Assembly (NCBI GenBank): GCA_023427705.1
Contig: JAEZAL010000328.1
Coordinates: forward strand, 1 to 9,000
Direction of reading: 5' to 3'
Length of the DNA: 9,000 nucleotides
Source of the DNA: Bacillota bacterium
GTDB lineage: Bacteria; Bacillota; Clostridia; Clostridiales; Clostridiaceae
Below the pieces are notes generated by a model. It worked only from the letters and a program-made list of their open reading frames with translations, was not told where the DNA came from and did no database searches. Positions 1 through 7,178 of the stretch are shown piece after piece. Each line of letters starts with the position of its first letter. The first letter of the stretch is position 1. The translations under genes and the position numbers were made by a program.

Positions 1-199
1 ATACTGCTTTTACGCCAGGTAATGCTTTAGCTTTTGATATATCTATGCTCTTTATTAACGCATGTGCATATGGACTTGTTTTAACTTTGGCATATAGCAT
101 TCCTTGAAGTTTAATATCATGAACATATTTAGCCTCTCCAGTAACCTTTTCGATTCCATCTAATCTTGTTACTCCTTTGCCCACGTAATCATAATTCAA
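1..199 (-). CDS. Molybdopterin-binding large subunit of xanthine dehydrogenase-type hydroxylase (N-terminal part, runs off the window)
   Basis: This is the first 66 residues of the catalytic Mo-cofactor subunit of a xanthine dehydrogenase/CO dehydrogenase (CoxL/XdhA) family hydroxylase. The visible translation has the family N-terminus: GKGVTRLDGIEKVTGEAKY at about residues 7-25, then a segment ending in SPYAHA and ALPGVKAV, typical of the aldehyde oxidase/xanthine dehydrogenase a/b hammerhead domain. The start is TTG at 197-199. The frame is closed just upstream by TAA at 224-226, there is no in-frame ATG nearby, and a G-rich ribosome binding site lies 7 nt before the TTG. It follows the [2Fe-2S] gene by 45 bp, in the order FAD, FeS, Mo subunit. 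These enzymes hydroxylate purines, pyrimidines, nicotinate or aldehydes. The active-site loops that would narrow the substrate lie outside the window, so the substrate is unknown. Confidence 0.9.
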   Translation of the reverse strand, partial: MNYDYVGKGVTRLDGIEKVTGEAKYVHDIKLQGMLYAKVKTSPYAHALIKSIDISKAKALPGVKAV

Positions 200-206
200 A
201 GCTATT

Positions 207-214
207 CCCCCCTT
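207..214 (-). promoter_or_regulatory. Ribosome binding site fixing the TTG start of the Mo subunit
   Basis: On the minus strand the sequence reads AAGGGGGG followed by 7 nt and then TTG (199-197). The six-G run is an unusually G-rich Shine-Dalgarno in this AT-rich DNA. It is the main support for the non-ATG start. Confidence 0.7.
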
Positions 215-244
215 ATCATATATTTAAAATATATTATTAATTAC

Positions 245-706
245 TTATTCTTCTATTGCCTCTTCAACAGATTTTATAATAGCTTCATAACCAGTGCACC
301 TGCAAAGATTTCCTTGCATAGCCTCTTTTATTTCTTCTCTATTTGGCTTTGGATTATTATTTAATAAAGCTCTTGCAGACATTATCATTCCTGGAGTACA
401 GAAGCCACATTGAAGGCCGTTATGCTTAATAAATGCTTCTTGAAGTTTTGAAAGATTACCATTTTTAGCTTCTCCTTCAATTGTTTGAACATATCCTCCA
501 TCAGCTTCTAAGGCCATTACTAAACATGAATTAACAGCTTTACCATTAAGAATAACTGTACAAGCTCCACATTCTCCTGCCCCACAGCCTTCCTTAGTTC
601 CTGTCAATTCCAATTCTTCTCTTAATAACCAAAGTAATGTTTTATTTGGCTCAACCTCTACAATAACCTCTTCTCCATTTACATTTAGATGAATTTTCTC
701 TTTCAT
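245..706 (-). CDS. [2Fe-2S] iron-sulfur subunit of xanthine dehydrogenase/CO dehydrogenase-type hydroxylase
   Basis: This 153-residue protein is the small electron-transfer subunit (CoxS/XdhC/HcrC type) that passes electrons from the Mo site to FAD. An N-terminal plant-type ferredoxin domain has the CGAGECGAC motif (Cys41, Cys46, Cys49) and a fourth ligand at Cys61. The C-terminal helical [2Fe-2S] domain has CGFCTPG (Cys100, Cys103) and CRC (Cys135, Cys137). All eight cluster ligands are present, so it should bind two [2Fe-2S] clusters. Length is normal for the family (about 150-160 residues). The ATG (706-704) follows the FAD-subunit stop by 1 bp and has a GGAGGG site 4-5 nt upstream, which implies translational coupling. 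It is a separate small subunit, as in three-subunit bacterial enzymes, not fused as in eukaryotic xanthine dehydrogenase. Confidence 0.96.
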   Translation of the reverse strand: MKEKIHLNVNGEEVIVEVEPNKTLLWLLREELELTGTKEGCGAGECGACTVILNGKAVNSCLVMALEADGGYVQTIEGEAKNGNLSKLQEAFIKHNGLQCGFCTPGMIMSARALLNNNPKPNREEIKEAMQGNLCRCTGYEAIIKSVEEAIEE

Positions 707-707
707 T

Positions 708-1544
708 TTATCCCTCCGAACTTAACTCTTCTAAGATCTGATTTGATAAATATTTTGCCATATCAATTCTAAATTCTTTACTTGCTCTTTGATCACTTAT
801 TGGCTTTATTGAAGTCATAATTTTATCAACTATAACTGGAATATTATCTTTAAGATTATCCTTCTTTAGTAGAGCAAAGTCTTCAATTATAACTGGTGTT
901 GGTCCTGCGGCAGTTATGGAAACGTTTAACCCGATATTATTTTTTAAGAACATAGAAACTCCTATTTGAGCTAAATCATGTCCTTTTATTCTTGACCTTC
1001 TTCTGTATTTCCCAACGCCTTCTATACTTGGGAAAATAATTTTGCTAACCATTTCATTTTCCTTTAATACTGTTCTTTTAACTCCTACAAAGAAATCTTT
1101 CAAAGGTACTATTCTTACACCAGTTTTAGATAAAATTTCTAATTTTCCTTCAAGAACAATTGAAGGTCCAAGCATATCTCCACCTGGTGAAGCATTGCAT
1201 ATATTACCTAAGAGTGTAGCTCTATTCCTAAGTAAACTATTAGCTAATGTTTTAGCAGCCTGAATTAATATCCCATACTTTGCATTAATAATCTCTGAAT
1301 TAATTATTTCATTTAAAGAAACTGCTGCCCCTATTTCTAATCCTATATCTTCTGTATATTTTATTTCTTGTAACTCTTGTATATTCTTAATATCCATTAA
1401 ATAATCACAGTTTATTAACCTATCCTTTAGTGCAATAATTAGATCTGTACCACCAGCTAATATTTTTAAGTTCTTGCCATAGCCATCTAAGAGTTCTAAA
1501 GCTTCTTTTATACTTTCTGGTTTCAAGTACTGAAGTTCTTGCAA
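708..1544 (-). CDS. FAD-binding medium subunit of xanthine dehydrogenase/CO dehydrogenase-type hydroxylase
   Basis: This 278-residue protein is the flavin subunit (CoxM/XdhB type, FAD_binding_5 plus CO_deh_flav_C). The FAD loop AGGTDL is at residues 30-35. The second flavin-binding stretch, RNRATLLGNICNASPGGDM, is at residues 106-124. The C-terminal part from about residue 180 matches the CO_deh_flav_C domain. No 4Fe-4S cysteine insertion like that of 4-hydroxybenzoyl-CoA reductase is apparent. The start is TTG at 1544-1542, 6 nt after a clear GGAGGG; no ATG is near the N-terminus. It opens the hydroxylase block after a 94-bp gap, while the downstream FeS gene follows by 1 bp. The specific substrate cannot be told from this subunit. 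Confidence 0.94.
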   Translation of the reverse strand: MQELQYLKPESIKEALELLDGYGKNLKILAGGTDLIIALKDRLINCDYLMDIKNIQELQEIKYTEDIGLEIGAAVSLNEIINSEIINAKYGILIQAAKTLANSLLRNRATLLGNICNASPGGDMLGPSIVLEGKLEILSKTGVRIVPLKDFFVGVKRTVLKENEMVSKIIFPSIEGVGKYRRRSRIKGHDLAQIGVSMFLKNNIGLNVSITAAGPTPVIIEDFALLKKDNLKDNIPVIVDKIMTSIKPISDQRASKEFRIDMAKYLSNQILEELSSEG

Positions 1545-1550
1545 TTTAAT

Positions 1551-1556
1551 CCCTCC
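1551..1556 (-). promoter_or_regulatory. Ribosome binding site fixing the TTG start of the FAD subunit
   Basis: GGAGGG on the minus strand lies 6 nt before TTG (1544-1542). This is ideal spacing and supports the non-ATG start. Confidence 0.75.
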
Positions 1557-1574
1557 ATTACATTTAATTTTTAA

Positions 1575-1624
1575 AAGCTCCTATTATACTAACTTTTATT
1601 TATATTGTAGTACAATAGAAGCTT
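1575..1624 (-). promoter_or_regulatory. Intercistronic inverted repeats with possible internal promoter
   Basis: The 94-bp gap between the DUF35 gene and the FAD subunit holds three overlapping signals. First, an 11-bp stem on the transcript (arms 1614-1624 and 1575-1585, one G-U pair, 28-nt loop), followed by only a short UUUU. Second, a perfect 7-1-7 palindrome, TATTGTA-G-TACAATA (1603-1617), of the size of a dimeric repressor operator. Third, a TATAAT match on the minus strand (1588-1583) without a good -35. The palindrome lies where a -35 would fall. An internal, regulated promoter for the hydroxylase genes, or an mRNA processing/attenuation hairpin, are both possible. The T-run is too weak for a confident terminator. 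Confidence 0.4.
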
Positions 1625-1638
1625 CGTCTTAATATATT

Positions 1639-1980
1639 CTATTCTATAGGTTTAAAAATGAAACCATAACAATCCTTACCAACAGTTTCTTTTATAACTC
1701 CAACTGTTGTATTTAATTTCATACCTATTTCAAGGTCTTCAGAGTCAATTTGTCCAGTAGCAGTTAATCCATTATCAAATTTAACTATTCCAAAAGCTAA
1801 ATAAGGTTTCATATAACCTTCTGGAAGATTATACACTCTTGTATAAGTTAATAATGTTACTTCTCCTCCTAGTTCAACTTCTTCAAATTCTCTAGCACCA
1901 CATTTTCTACATACATAATGCTTTGGATGATGAAGTTCACCACAAGTTGTACATTTATAAGCATACATCTTTTCACTCAT
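1639..1980 (-). CDS. DUF35 zinc-ribbon/OB-fold protein, partner of the thiolase-like protein
   Basis: This 113-residue protein has the DUF35 layout: an N-terminal rubredoxin-like zinc ribbon with CxxC pairs at Cys10/Cys13 and Cys24/Cys27, then an OB-fold domain from about residue 35 to the end. Such proteins nearly always sit beside thiolase-superfamily genes and form complexes with them. Known cases are the archaeal acetoacetyl-CoA thiolase/HMG-CoA synthase complex, PhlB in the PhlACB acyltransferase, and the ChsH2 DUF35 domain that partners the Ltp2 steroid aldolase. The ATG (1980-1978) starts 3 bp after the thiolase stop, and its GGAGGA site overlaps the end of that gene, so the two are probably made in equal amounts. 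A CoA- or acyl-binding scaffold role is inferred from the family. Confidence 0.92.
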   Translation of the reverse strand: MSEKMYAYKCTTCGELHHPKHYVCRKCGAREFEEVELGGEVTLLTYTRVYNLPEGYMKPYLAFGIVKFDNGLTATGQIDSEDLEIGMKLNTTVGVIKETVGKDCYGFIFKPIE

Positions 1981-1983
1981 CTT

Positions 1984-3180
1984 CTAATCCTCCACCTTTG
2001 TTAATATTGTTGAAACTACATTATTTCCAAAGCCGCCAAAGTTTACTGCAAGTCCTACTTTAGCTCCTTCAACTTGTCTTCCTGTTGCTTCGCCTCTCAA
2101 TTGTTTTACTAATTCAACAACTTGAGATACCCCTGTTGCTCCTAATGGATGACCTTTAGCCTTTAATCCACCAGAAGTGTTTATTGGAATTTTACCTCCA
2201 ACTTTTGTTTCTCCATTACGTGCTGCAATGTGTCCTTGTCCTCTTTCAAAAAATCCTACTTCTTCAGATTCAACTACTTCGAGAATTTGGAATGCATCAT
2301 GTAATTCAGCCACATCTACATCCTCAGGTTTAACACCTGCCATTTCATAAGCTTTTTTTGCAGAAAGTCTTACTGCTAATAAATCAGTAGGAACTTTTCT
2401 TTCAGCTACTACGTGCGTATCTGTAGCTTGACCTATACCTGCTATCTTAACAGGTTTTTTATTAAATCTATCAGCTACATCCATAGCACATAAAAGTACA
2501 GCTGCTGCACCATCTGATACTGGGCATACATGATATAGTCTTAATGGTTCTGCAACATAAGGATTTATTACATCAGCATCTTCATCATCAGCTATAGCAT
2601 ATAAACTTGGAACAACATGAATATGTGCTACTGGATTATGAACTGCATGTTCATGATTTTTAACAGATACAATTGATAAATCCTTTTCTGTAATACCATA
2701 CTTATCCATACATAATTTAGTAAACATTCCTGCAAATGAAGGAAGAGTTAGTCCATAATTGTATTCTGCTTCTGGGTGTAACATAGTTGCAACAAAATCT
2801 GTACCTTCCCATCCACTTATTACTCTCATCATTTCTCCACCAACAACTAAAACTGCATCACACATACCACTTGCAATTGCCATATAACCAAGTTTTATTG
2901 CAGATCCACCTGATGCTGGACCATTTTCTACTGTATCAGCCATTGCAGGTCTTAAATTTAAAGTATCAACTAAAGCAGATGCAACACCACTTACTCTATT
3001 TACCATTCCTGCGCCCATAGATGCAACAAAAACTTGATCTATTCCATGATTTTCTCCAGTTTTAACACCAGCATCATCTAAAGCTTCTACTGCAGCTTTA
3101 CTAAGCATGTCTATAAATGTCCCTCCAGACCATTTACCAAACTTAGTGTGTCCGATGCCTACTATACCTACTTCGCGCAT
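1984..3180 (-). CDS. Thiolase-fold protein (SCP-x/archaeal type) lacking the nucleophilic cysteine
   Basis: This 398-residue protein is full length for the thiolase superfamily, SCP-x-like branch. The N-terminal half carries VENGPASGG (residues 84-92), where active thiolases have VENACASGG or similar: the nucleophilic Cys position is Pro88. The C-terminal half keeps HDAF (His294) and GGLKAKGHPLGATG (His344). The second catalytic cysteine of biosynthetic thiolases is also absent; the region reads NFGGFG (380-385). Classical Cys-dependent Claisen chemistry is therefore unlikely. Cys-less thiolase homologues paired with DUF35 proteins include the retro-aldolase Ltp2, so C-C bond cleavage or formation on a CoA ester is a reasonable inference. 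The ATG (3180-3178) overlaps the GNAT gene end by 13 bp, and the DUF35 gene follows by 3 bp. The start site has only a weak CAGGG Shine-Dalgarno, which suggests coupling to upstream translation. Confidence 0.9.
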   Translation of the reverse strand: MREVGIVGIGHTKFGKWSGGTFIDMLSKAAVEALDDAGVKTGENHGIDQVFVASMGAGMVNRVSGVASALVDTLNLRPAMADTVENGPASGGSAIKLGYMAIASGMCDAVLVVGGEMMRVISGWEGTDFVATMLHPEAEYNYGLTLPSFAGMFTKLCMDKYGITEKDLSIVSVKNHEHAVHNPVAHIHVVPSLYAIADDEDADVINPYVAEPLRLYHVCPVSDGAAAVLLCAMDVADRFNKKPVKIAGIGQATDTHVVAERKVPTDLLAVRLSAKKAYEMAGVKPEDVDVAELHDAFQILEVVESEEVGFFERGQGHIAARNGETKVGGKIPINTSGGLKAKGHPLGATGVSQVVELVKQLRGEATGRQVEGAKVGLAVNFGGFGNNVVSTILTKVED

Positions 3181-3851
3181 CTTCTGTACCCTGGTTTTTG
3201 AGAATAAGTTTCTGGAAGGATAGGATTTAATGAAGTTGCAAGTAATTCTTCTTTAACTGGACGTCTTCCTGTACATTTAGATTTTTTATGCTTTTCCCAT
3301 AATTCCTTAGTTAAAACGTAAGTTGGAACTCCACCTAATTCATGCCATATTTCTGGTCTTGATTCCAATTCATACTCTATCATCCATCTCTTAAATCCAT
3401 TTGGACTTTCTGCAACTATCCAAACTTCTTCTTGATTTAAATAATCAAAATGGTATTCCATTTTAGCTGCAAATAATTGAGCACCAATTCTTAAGCCTTG
3501 TTTTAAAGTAATTGTGTGATAAGACATTCCTGATTTTTCATCAATCATACGGCCATTAACTATACCAACTATTAGTCCATCTATAGTGCCTATTAAGCAA
3601 TACTCATCCTTAACTCTATATTTATAGTAACCTAATAATTCAGAATAAAATCTTGAAGCAACTATATCATAAAAATCTTTTTCTACATCCATTAAAGGTT
3701 GTATAGCTTCTAATATTAGAGGCACTTCTTCTCTCTTTATTTGGCGTATAACCATTTTTTCTCCAGTAGCTAATGTTATATATTTAGCTGGATATTCTGG
3801 CATATTACTTTCAGCAGGTCTTAAGGTTTGTTCCATTTTATCAATTATCAT
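3168..3851 (-). CDS. GNAT-like acyltransferase-fold protein
   Basis: This 227-residue protein has a recognisable but divergent GNAT core: a strand and turn at about 85-103 (CLIGTIDGLIVGIVNGRM), an acyl-CoA-loop-like segment KQGLRIGAQLFAAKMEY at 117-133, and a final strand-helix region at 143-164 (AESPNGFKRWMIEYELES) like the family Asn/Tyr motif. A basic C-terminal tail of about 40 residues (from 188) lies outside the fold. No signal peptide or membrane segment is seen. The ATG at 3851-3849 follows AGAGGA by about 9 nt. The 3' end overlaps the thiolase-like gene by 13 bp, linking it to CoA-ester chemistry. It might acetylate a pathway intermediate; GNAT folds can also decarboxylate malonyl groups (malonyl-CoA decarboxylase, CurA), which is only a thought here. 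The family call is moderate and the substrate unknown. Confidence 0.7.
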   Translation of the reverse strand: MIIDKMEQTLRPAESNMPEYPAKYITLATGEKMVIRQIKREEVPLILEAIQPLMDVEKDFYDIVASRFYSELLGYYKYRVKDEYCLIGTIDGLIVGIVNGRMIDEKSGMSYHTITLKQGLRIGAQLFAAKMEYHFDYLNQEEVWIVAESPNGFKRWMIEYELESRPEIWHELGGVPTYVLTKELWEKHKKSKCTGRRPVKEELLATSLNPILPETYSQKPGYRRCAK

Positions 3852-3885
3852 AACTTAACATCCTCTCAAAATTATTTTTTTATTT

Positions 3886-4677
3886 TTATTTAGTATCAAA
3901 TGCAACTATACGAGATATACAAGATTCTCCACCTTCAAATCTCCAAGGGAAGCATCCAATTATTAATCTTCTTCCAAGAACCTTATCTATATCTCCACCA
4001 AGATTTTCAGCATGAATTATATCAACTGGGAATAAATCATAGTGCATAAATTGGTAATCGTCTTCTGGGAAGAAATCATCTAAGCCTTTTCCATATTTAG
4101 ATTTTAAGAATTTATCAGCTTTTCTAGCTTCTTTTGGACACCATTCACGAATCTTTGTATTCATTGGGTGATCTGCAGAACCACAGTCAACACCTATCCA
4201 TTTAAATTCCATTTCTTTACACCATTCAGCAAATTCTCTTGTAGGACCTGGATGTCTTACCATAACTCTTTCTTCGTCAGCCTCTGGTTCATCCCATCCA
4301 TATTTGTGATAGCCTGTATTTATTATAAGAATATCTCCTTTTCTAACATCTGCTCTATCCATAATGTCTTTTGATGTATAAATTCCATAATCTTCTGCTA
4401 TATCAGAAAGGTCTACTACTACTCCTGGTCCAACTAATTCTTCTAGTGGAATACTTGCTATATCTCTTCCATGAGTACAGAAATGTAGAGAACCATCTAA
4501 GTGAGTTCCAACGTGGTTTGAATGAGTTAATACTTGTCCATTAGCTCCATTTGAAGATAATCTTTTGAAAAACTTAATTTCTAATGGCTCATAAGTTGGC
4601 CAAGGTGGTGTTAAATGGCTAAGTTTTTGAGTTAAATCATACATCTTTACATTGCTAAAAGCATCAATAATATTCAT
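3886..4677 (-). CDS. Cyclase-family metal-dependent hydrolase (kynurenine formamidase/isatin hydrolase-like)
   Basis: This 263-residue protein belongs to the cyclase family (PF04199), metal-dependent amide/formamide hydrolases that include kynurenine formamidase KynB and isatin hydrolase. The metal motif HxGTHxDxxxH is at residues 55-65 (His55, His59, Asp61, His65). The usual proline two residues after the Asp is Ser63. Upstream, YDLTQKLS at 13-20 matches the conserved family start. The C-terminal region has the HAENLGG stretch common in the family. It is longer than KynB (about 210 residues), with inserts between about 140 and 215 as in larger members. The ATG (4677-4675) has GGAGGA about 8 nt upstream and lies 19 bp after the DUF1116 gene. 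In context, opening of a cyclic amide or imide to a ureido or amido acid is a fitting role, which is inference; the family assignment is firm. Confidence 0.9.
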   Translation of the reverse strand: MNIIDAFSNVKMYDLTQKLSHLTPPWPTYEPLEIKFFKRLSSNGANGQVLTHSNHVGTHLDGSLHFCTHGRDIASIPLEELVGPGVVVDLSDIAEDYGIYTSKDIMDRADVRKGDILIINTGYHKYGWDEPEADEERVMVRHPGPTREFAEWCKEMEFKWIGVDCGSADHPMNTKIREWCPKEARKADKFLKSKYGKGLDDFFPEDDYQFMHYDLFPVDIIHAENLGGDIDKVLGRRLIIGCFPWRFEGGESCISRIVAFDTK

Positions 4678-4696
4678 TTAAAATCCTCCATTCAAT

Positions 4697-6106
4697 TTAT
4701 ATATATTTATTTATAAATGCATTTAATGCATCTTCAAAACATTTTGTAGGTGGGTGAACTATACCAGCTCCCACTTGTCCAACTCCTGCTCTATTGCAAG
4801 CTATACCTGTATTTATAACTGGTAATATAGCTGTTTCAATTACCTTTCTTATATCTATTCCAGTAGGTGCACCTCTAAAGTTTAAGTTAGGTAACTTATA
4901 AGCATTATTTTCTGCAAGAGTTATTTCATACATACTATTTGTATAATTTATAGCATCTTTAGGTGTTCCCCCAACAAATTGAACAATTGCTGGTGCTGTT
5001 GCCATTGAAAAACCACCTATTCCTGCTGTTTCTGTAATGGAACTATCTCCTATATCTGGATTTGCATCTTTTTCATCAAATCCAGGGAAGTAAAGTCCTT
5101 GAACTAATTCGCAAGGTGCTGTAAACCATTCCTTTGAAGTTCCACTTACTCTTATTCCAAAATCAGTACCATTTCTAGACATTGTATATACCACTGTACT
5201 ATACTCAATATCTTCTAATGGATCTAAGCTACATTTACATGCAGGCATTGAAATATTTAAAAAGAAATGATCATTTTTATCTATAAAGGATAAAACATCT
5301 GATTTTATTTCATTTGAAAAACTTGTCTTAACTATATATGGTGCTAACTCCCTAAATATTAGTGATGTACCAGCTTTATTTCTGTTATGACCTTCATCAC
5401 CCATTTGAACTATTTGTCCAATTATAGCTTTTAAATCTATAGGACCTCTAATTTCCATCGTTTCTTTGATAACAGGAGCTAATGTGCTTTCAATCCATTT
5501 AAGTCTATCTATAACTTCATCATTAAAGGCACCAAATCTTAATACTTTTCCTAATCCTTCATTAAATGTGCAATAAGCATAATTTCCAAAGGCTTTATTT
5601 TGAAGTTTCCATACTGGCATTGAATAAGTAACAACCCCAGCCATTGGACCTACTGTATTATGATGATGACATGGGTCAAAAATTATTTCCCCTGATGATG
5701 CTAAATTTCTTGCCTCTTCTTCATTAGAAGCTAAGCCCTCATATAAAAGTCCTCCGATTATTGCCCCTTTTAAAGGTTCACTCATTCTATCCCAAGTTAT
5801 TGGTGGACCTGCATGTAATATAGTTTTCTTAGTCATTCCTGGAATATCATCCCCTGCTTTTCCTATACCTAAAATAACAGGTTCTGCGGATAACAATCTC
5901 TCTATAGCTTCTTTGTTAGCTGCTTCTATCTTTATTTTTATAGCTTCATCATCTAATTGATCTAGCTTTTTACTTGCTTCACTTGGTGGCCTCCAATTTA
6001 CATGGATTGATTCTACATTTTGTTCTTTTAAATCCTTATGAAAAGCTTCTAATCCAAGATTTACAACTTTCAAATCATTTTCAAATAATTTATTTATTAA
6101 AGACAT
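4697..6106 (-). CDS. allG: DUF1116 protein, AllG (YlbE)-like subunit of oxamate carbamoyltransferase-type enzyme
   Basis: This 469-residue DUF1116 protein is homologous to E. coli YlbE, now AllG, a component of the three-protein oxamate carbamoyltransferase (oxalurate + Pi to oxamate + carbamoyl phosphate). Conserved stretches are HAGPP (98-102), CHHHNTVGPM (146-155), FNEGLGKVLRFGAF (181-194), MGDEGHNRN (235-243), RNGTDFGIRVSG (311-322), GDSSITETAGIGG (353-365) and NTGIACNRAGVGQVGAG (432-448). The His-rich patch at 147-149 is a plausible active-site element. About 50 N-terminal residues (LFENDLKVVNLGLEAF onwards) resemble the C-terminal tail of E. coli FdrA and are absent from E. coli YlbE as I recall it. 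The ATG at 6106-6104 has AGGAGG 6 nt upstream, and the gene starts 10 bp after FdrA. The exact carbamoyl acceptor or donor here is inferred, not shown. Confidence 0.9.
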   Translation of the reverse strand: MSLINKLFENDLKVVNLGLEAFHKDLKEQNVESIHVNWRPPSEASKKLDQLDDEAIKIKIEAANKEAIERLLSAEPVILGIGKAGDDIPGMTKKTILHAGPPITWDRMSEPLKGAIIGGLLYEGLASNEEEARNLASSGEIIFDPCHHHNTVGPMAGVVTYSMPVWKLQNKAFGNYAYCTFNEGLGKVLRFGAFNDEVIDRLKWIESTLAPVIKETMEIRGPIDLKAIIGQIVQMGDEGHNRNKAGTSLIFRELAPYIVKTSFSNEIKSDVLSFIDKNDHFFLNISMPACKCSLDPLEDIEYSTVVYTMSRNGTDFGIRVSGTSKEWFTAPCELVQGLYFPGFDEKDANPDIGDSSITETAGIGGFSMATAPAIVQFVGGTPKDAINYTNSMYEITLAENNAYKLPNLNFRGAPTGIDIRKVIETAILPVINTGIACNRAGVGQVGAGIVHPPTKCFEDALNAFINKYI

Positions 6107-6116
6107 ACTGCACCTC

Positions 6117-7178
6117 CTAACCCTTTATCGCTTTAAGAAGCTTTGCAGTAAGTCGTACTGCTTGTGCATTTGATGGCATTAAAATAACACCTGCAGCTTC
6201 CAGCTTTTCTTTTTGTTCTCTGTAGCTTTGTGGGTCTTTATCAGTTCCACAAATATATCCTATTACAGATAAATATTTATTTTCACTTTCAAATTTCTTT
6301 TTTGCTTCAATAATATATGGTAACATTTCAGCAGCAGGGTCCATATTAGATCCATATCCAATTACAAAATCCATAAGAATAACTGCTACTTCTTCATCTA
6401 AAGCTTCATTAGGTAATCTTTCAACCCTTCCAATTGGGTCAATCATTGGATGTGGTCTTCCAACAGTAAAATCATCATCACCTAAATCTATACAAGTATG
6501 CTCTTGGCTCTTATGAATATCCTTCAATTTAAACTCTGGTGATAAAGGTATGTTTGAATATATTGAAAAACCTTCCTTACCAAGTAATTTCATAGCCTCA
6601 TCTGCTAATGTTCCACCAGTATATAATGCTCTTAAATACTTTTGTGATGGATGTAATTTGACTGTTTCCTTTGAAACTATTTCATTTATTTCTTCATCTG
6701 ACATTTCAAAGCCTTCATAATCTTGTGGTTCAATACCTTTTGATAAATTATAGGCTTTATGTGCTGCATCCTCTAAGCTTATACATGCATATGCTCCATT
6801 TCTTTCTATTTGACTTCTATCTCCACCTATAAAGTTAACTACAACTGGTTTATTAGTAGTCTTAACCATTTCAAGAATCTTTTCAGCAACTTCCTTTGCA
6901 GGAGGTTTAGATATTAAAACTATTACATCAGTTGCATTATCATCTATTAGTGCTTTAAAGCCTTCAAGCATCATTATTCCGCCTACTTCACTCTTTAAAT
7001 CCCTACCACCAGTACCTATAACTTGTGATAAGCCACCACCTAATTTGTCAATAAGCACAGTTACTTCTTGAGTTCCTGTTCCAGATGCCCCAACAATTCC
7101 TATATTTCCTCTTCTTACTACATTTGCAAAGCACAAAGGAATTCCATTAATTATTGCAGTACCACAGTCTGGGCCCAT
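6117..7178 (-). CDS. fdrA: FdrA, C-terminal piece (succinyl-CoA synthetase-like ligase domains), separated by an in-frame stop
   Basis: This 353-residue ORF matches FdrA (E. coli AllF) from the second domain onward. Its start MGPDCGTAI, then GNIGIVGASGTGTQEV (24-39) and GTGGRDL (55-61), mirror the ligase region of succinyl-CoA synthetase alpha. Further FdrA-specific motifs are YTGGTLADEA (186-195), FTVGRPHPMIDP (237-248) and GTDKDPQ (311-317). It lacks the first domain, which is encoded directly upstream in the same frame; only TAA and GTT separate the two pieces. The ATG follows that stop by 3 nt, with a weak AAAGGG 9 nt upstream, so reinitiation by terminating ribosomes is possible. The ORF shows no further damage, so the split is either recent or functional as two subunits. 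It probably works with DUF1116 and DUF2877 in phosphorolytic carbamoyl transfer. It could also be annotated as part of a pseudogene spanning 6117-7676. Confidence 0.88.
   Translation of the reverse strand: MGPDCGTAIINGIPLCFANVVRRGNIGIVGASGTGTQEVTVLIDKLGGGLSQVIGTGGRDLKSEVGGIMMLEGFKALIDDNATDVIVLISKPPAKEVAEKILEMVKTTNKPVVVNFIGGDRSQIERNGAYACISLEDAAHKAYNLSKGIEPQDYEGFEMSDEEINEIVSKETVKLHPSQKYLRALYTGGTLADEAMKLLGKEGFSIYSNIPLSPEFKLKDIHKSQEHTCIDLGDDDFTVGRPHPMIDPIGRVERLPNEALDEEVAVILMDFVIGYGSNMDPAAEMLPYIIEAKKKFESENKYLSVIGYICGTDKDPQSYREQKEKLEAAGVILMPSNAQAVRLTAKLLKAIKG

Noticed and set aside
218..234. AT-only palindrome (8-1-8) between the FeS and Mo subunit genes
   Set aside because: Composed solely of A and T in very AT-rich DNA, so weak as a hairpin and likely by chance.
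1042..1263. Plus-strand ORF of 73 codons
   Set aside because: It lies wholly inside the FAD-subunit gene on the opposite strand, with no recognisable protein features.
2787..3020. Plus-strand ORF of 77 codons
   Set aside because: Antisense to the thiolase-like gene; Leu/His/Gln-rich low-complexity translation typical of a shadow frame.
4168..4374. Plus-strand ORF of 68 codons
   Set aside because: Antisense to the cyclase-family gene; no family features.
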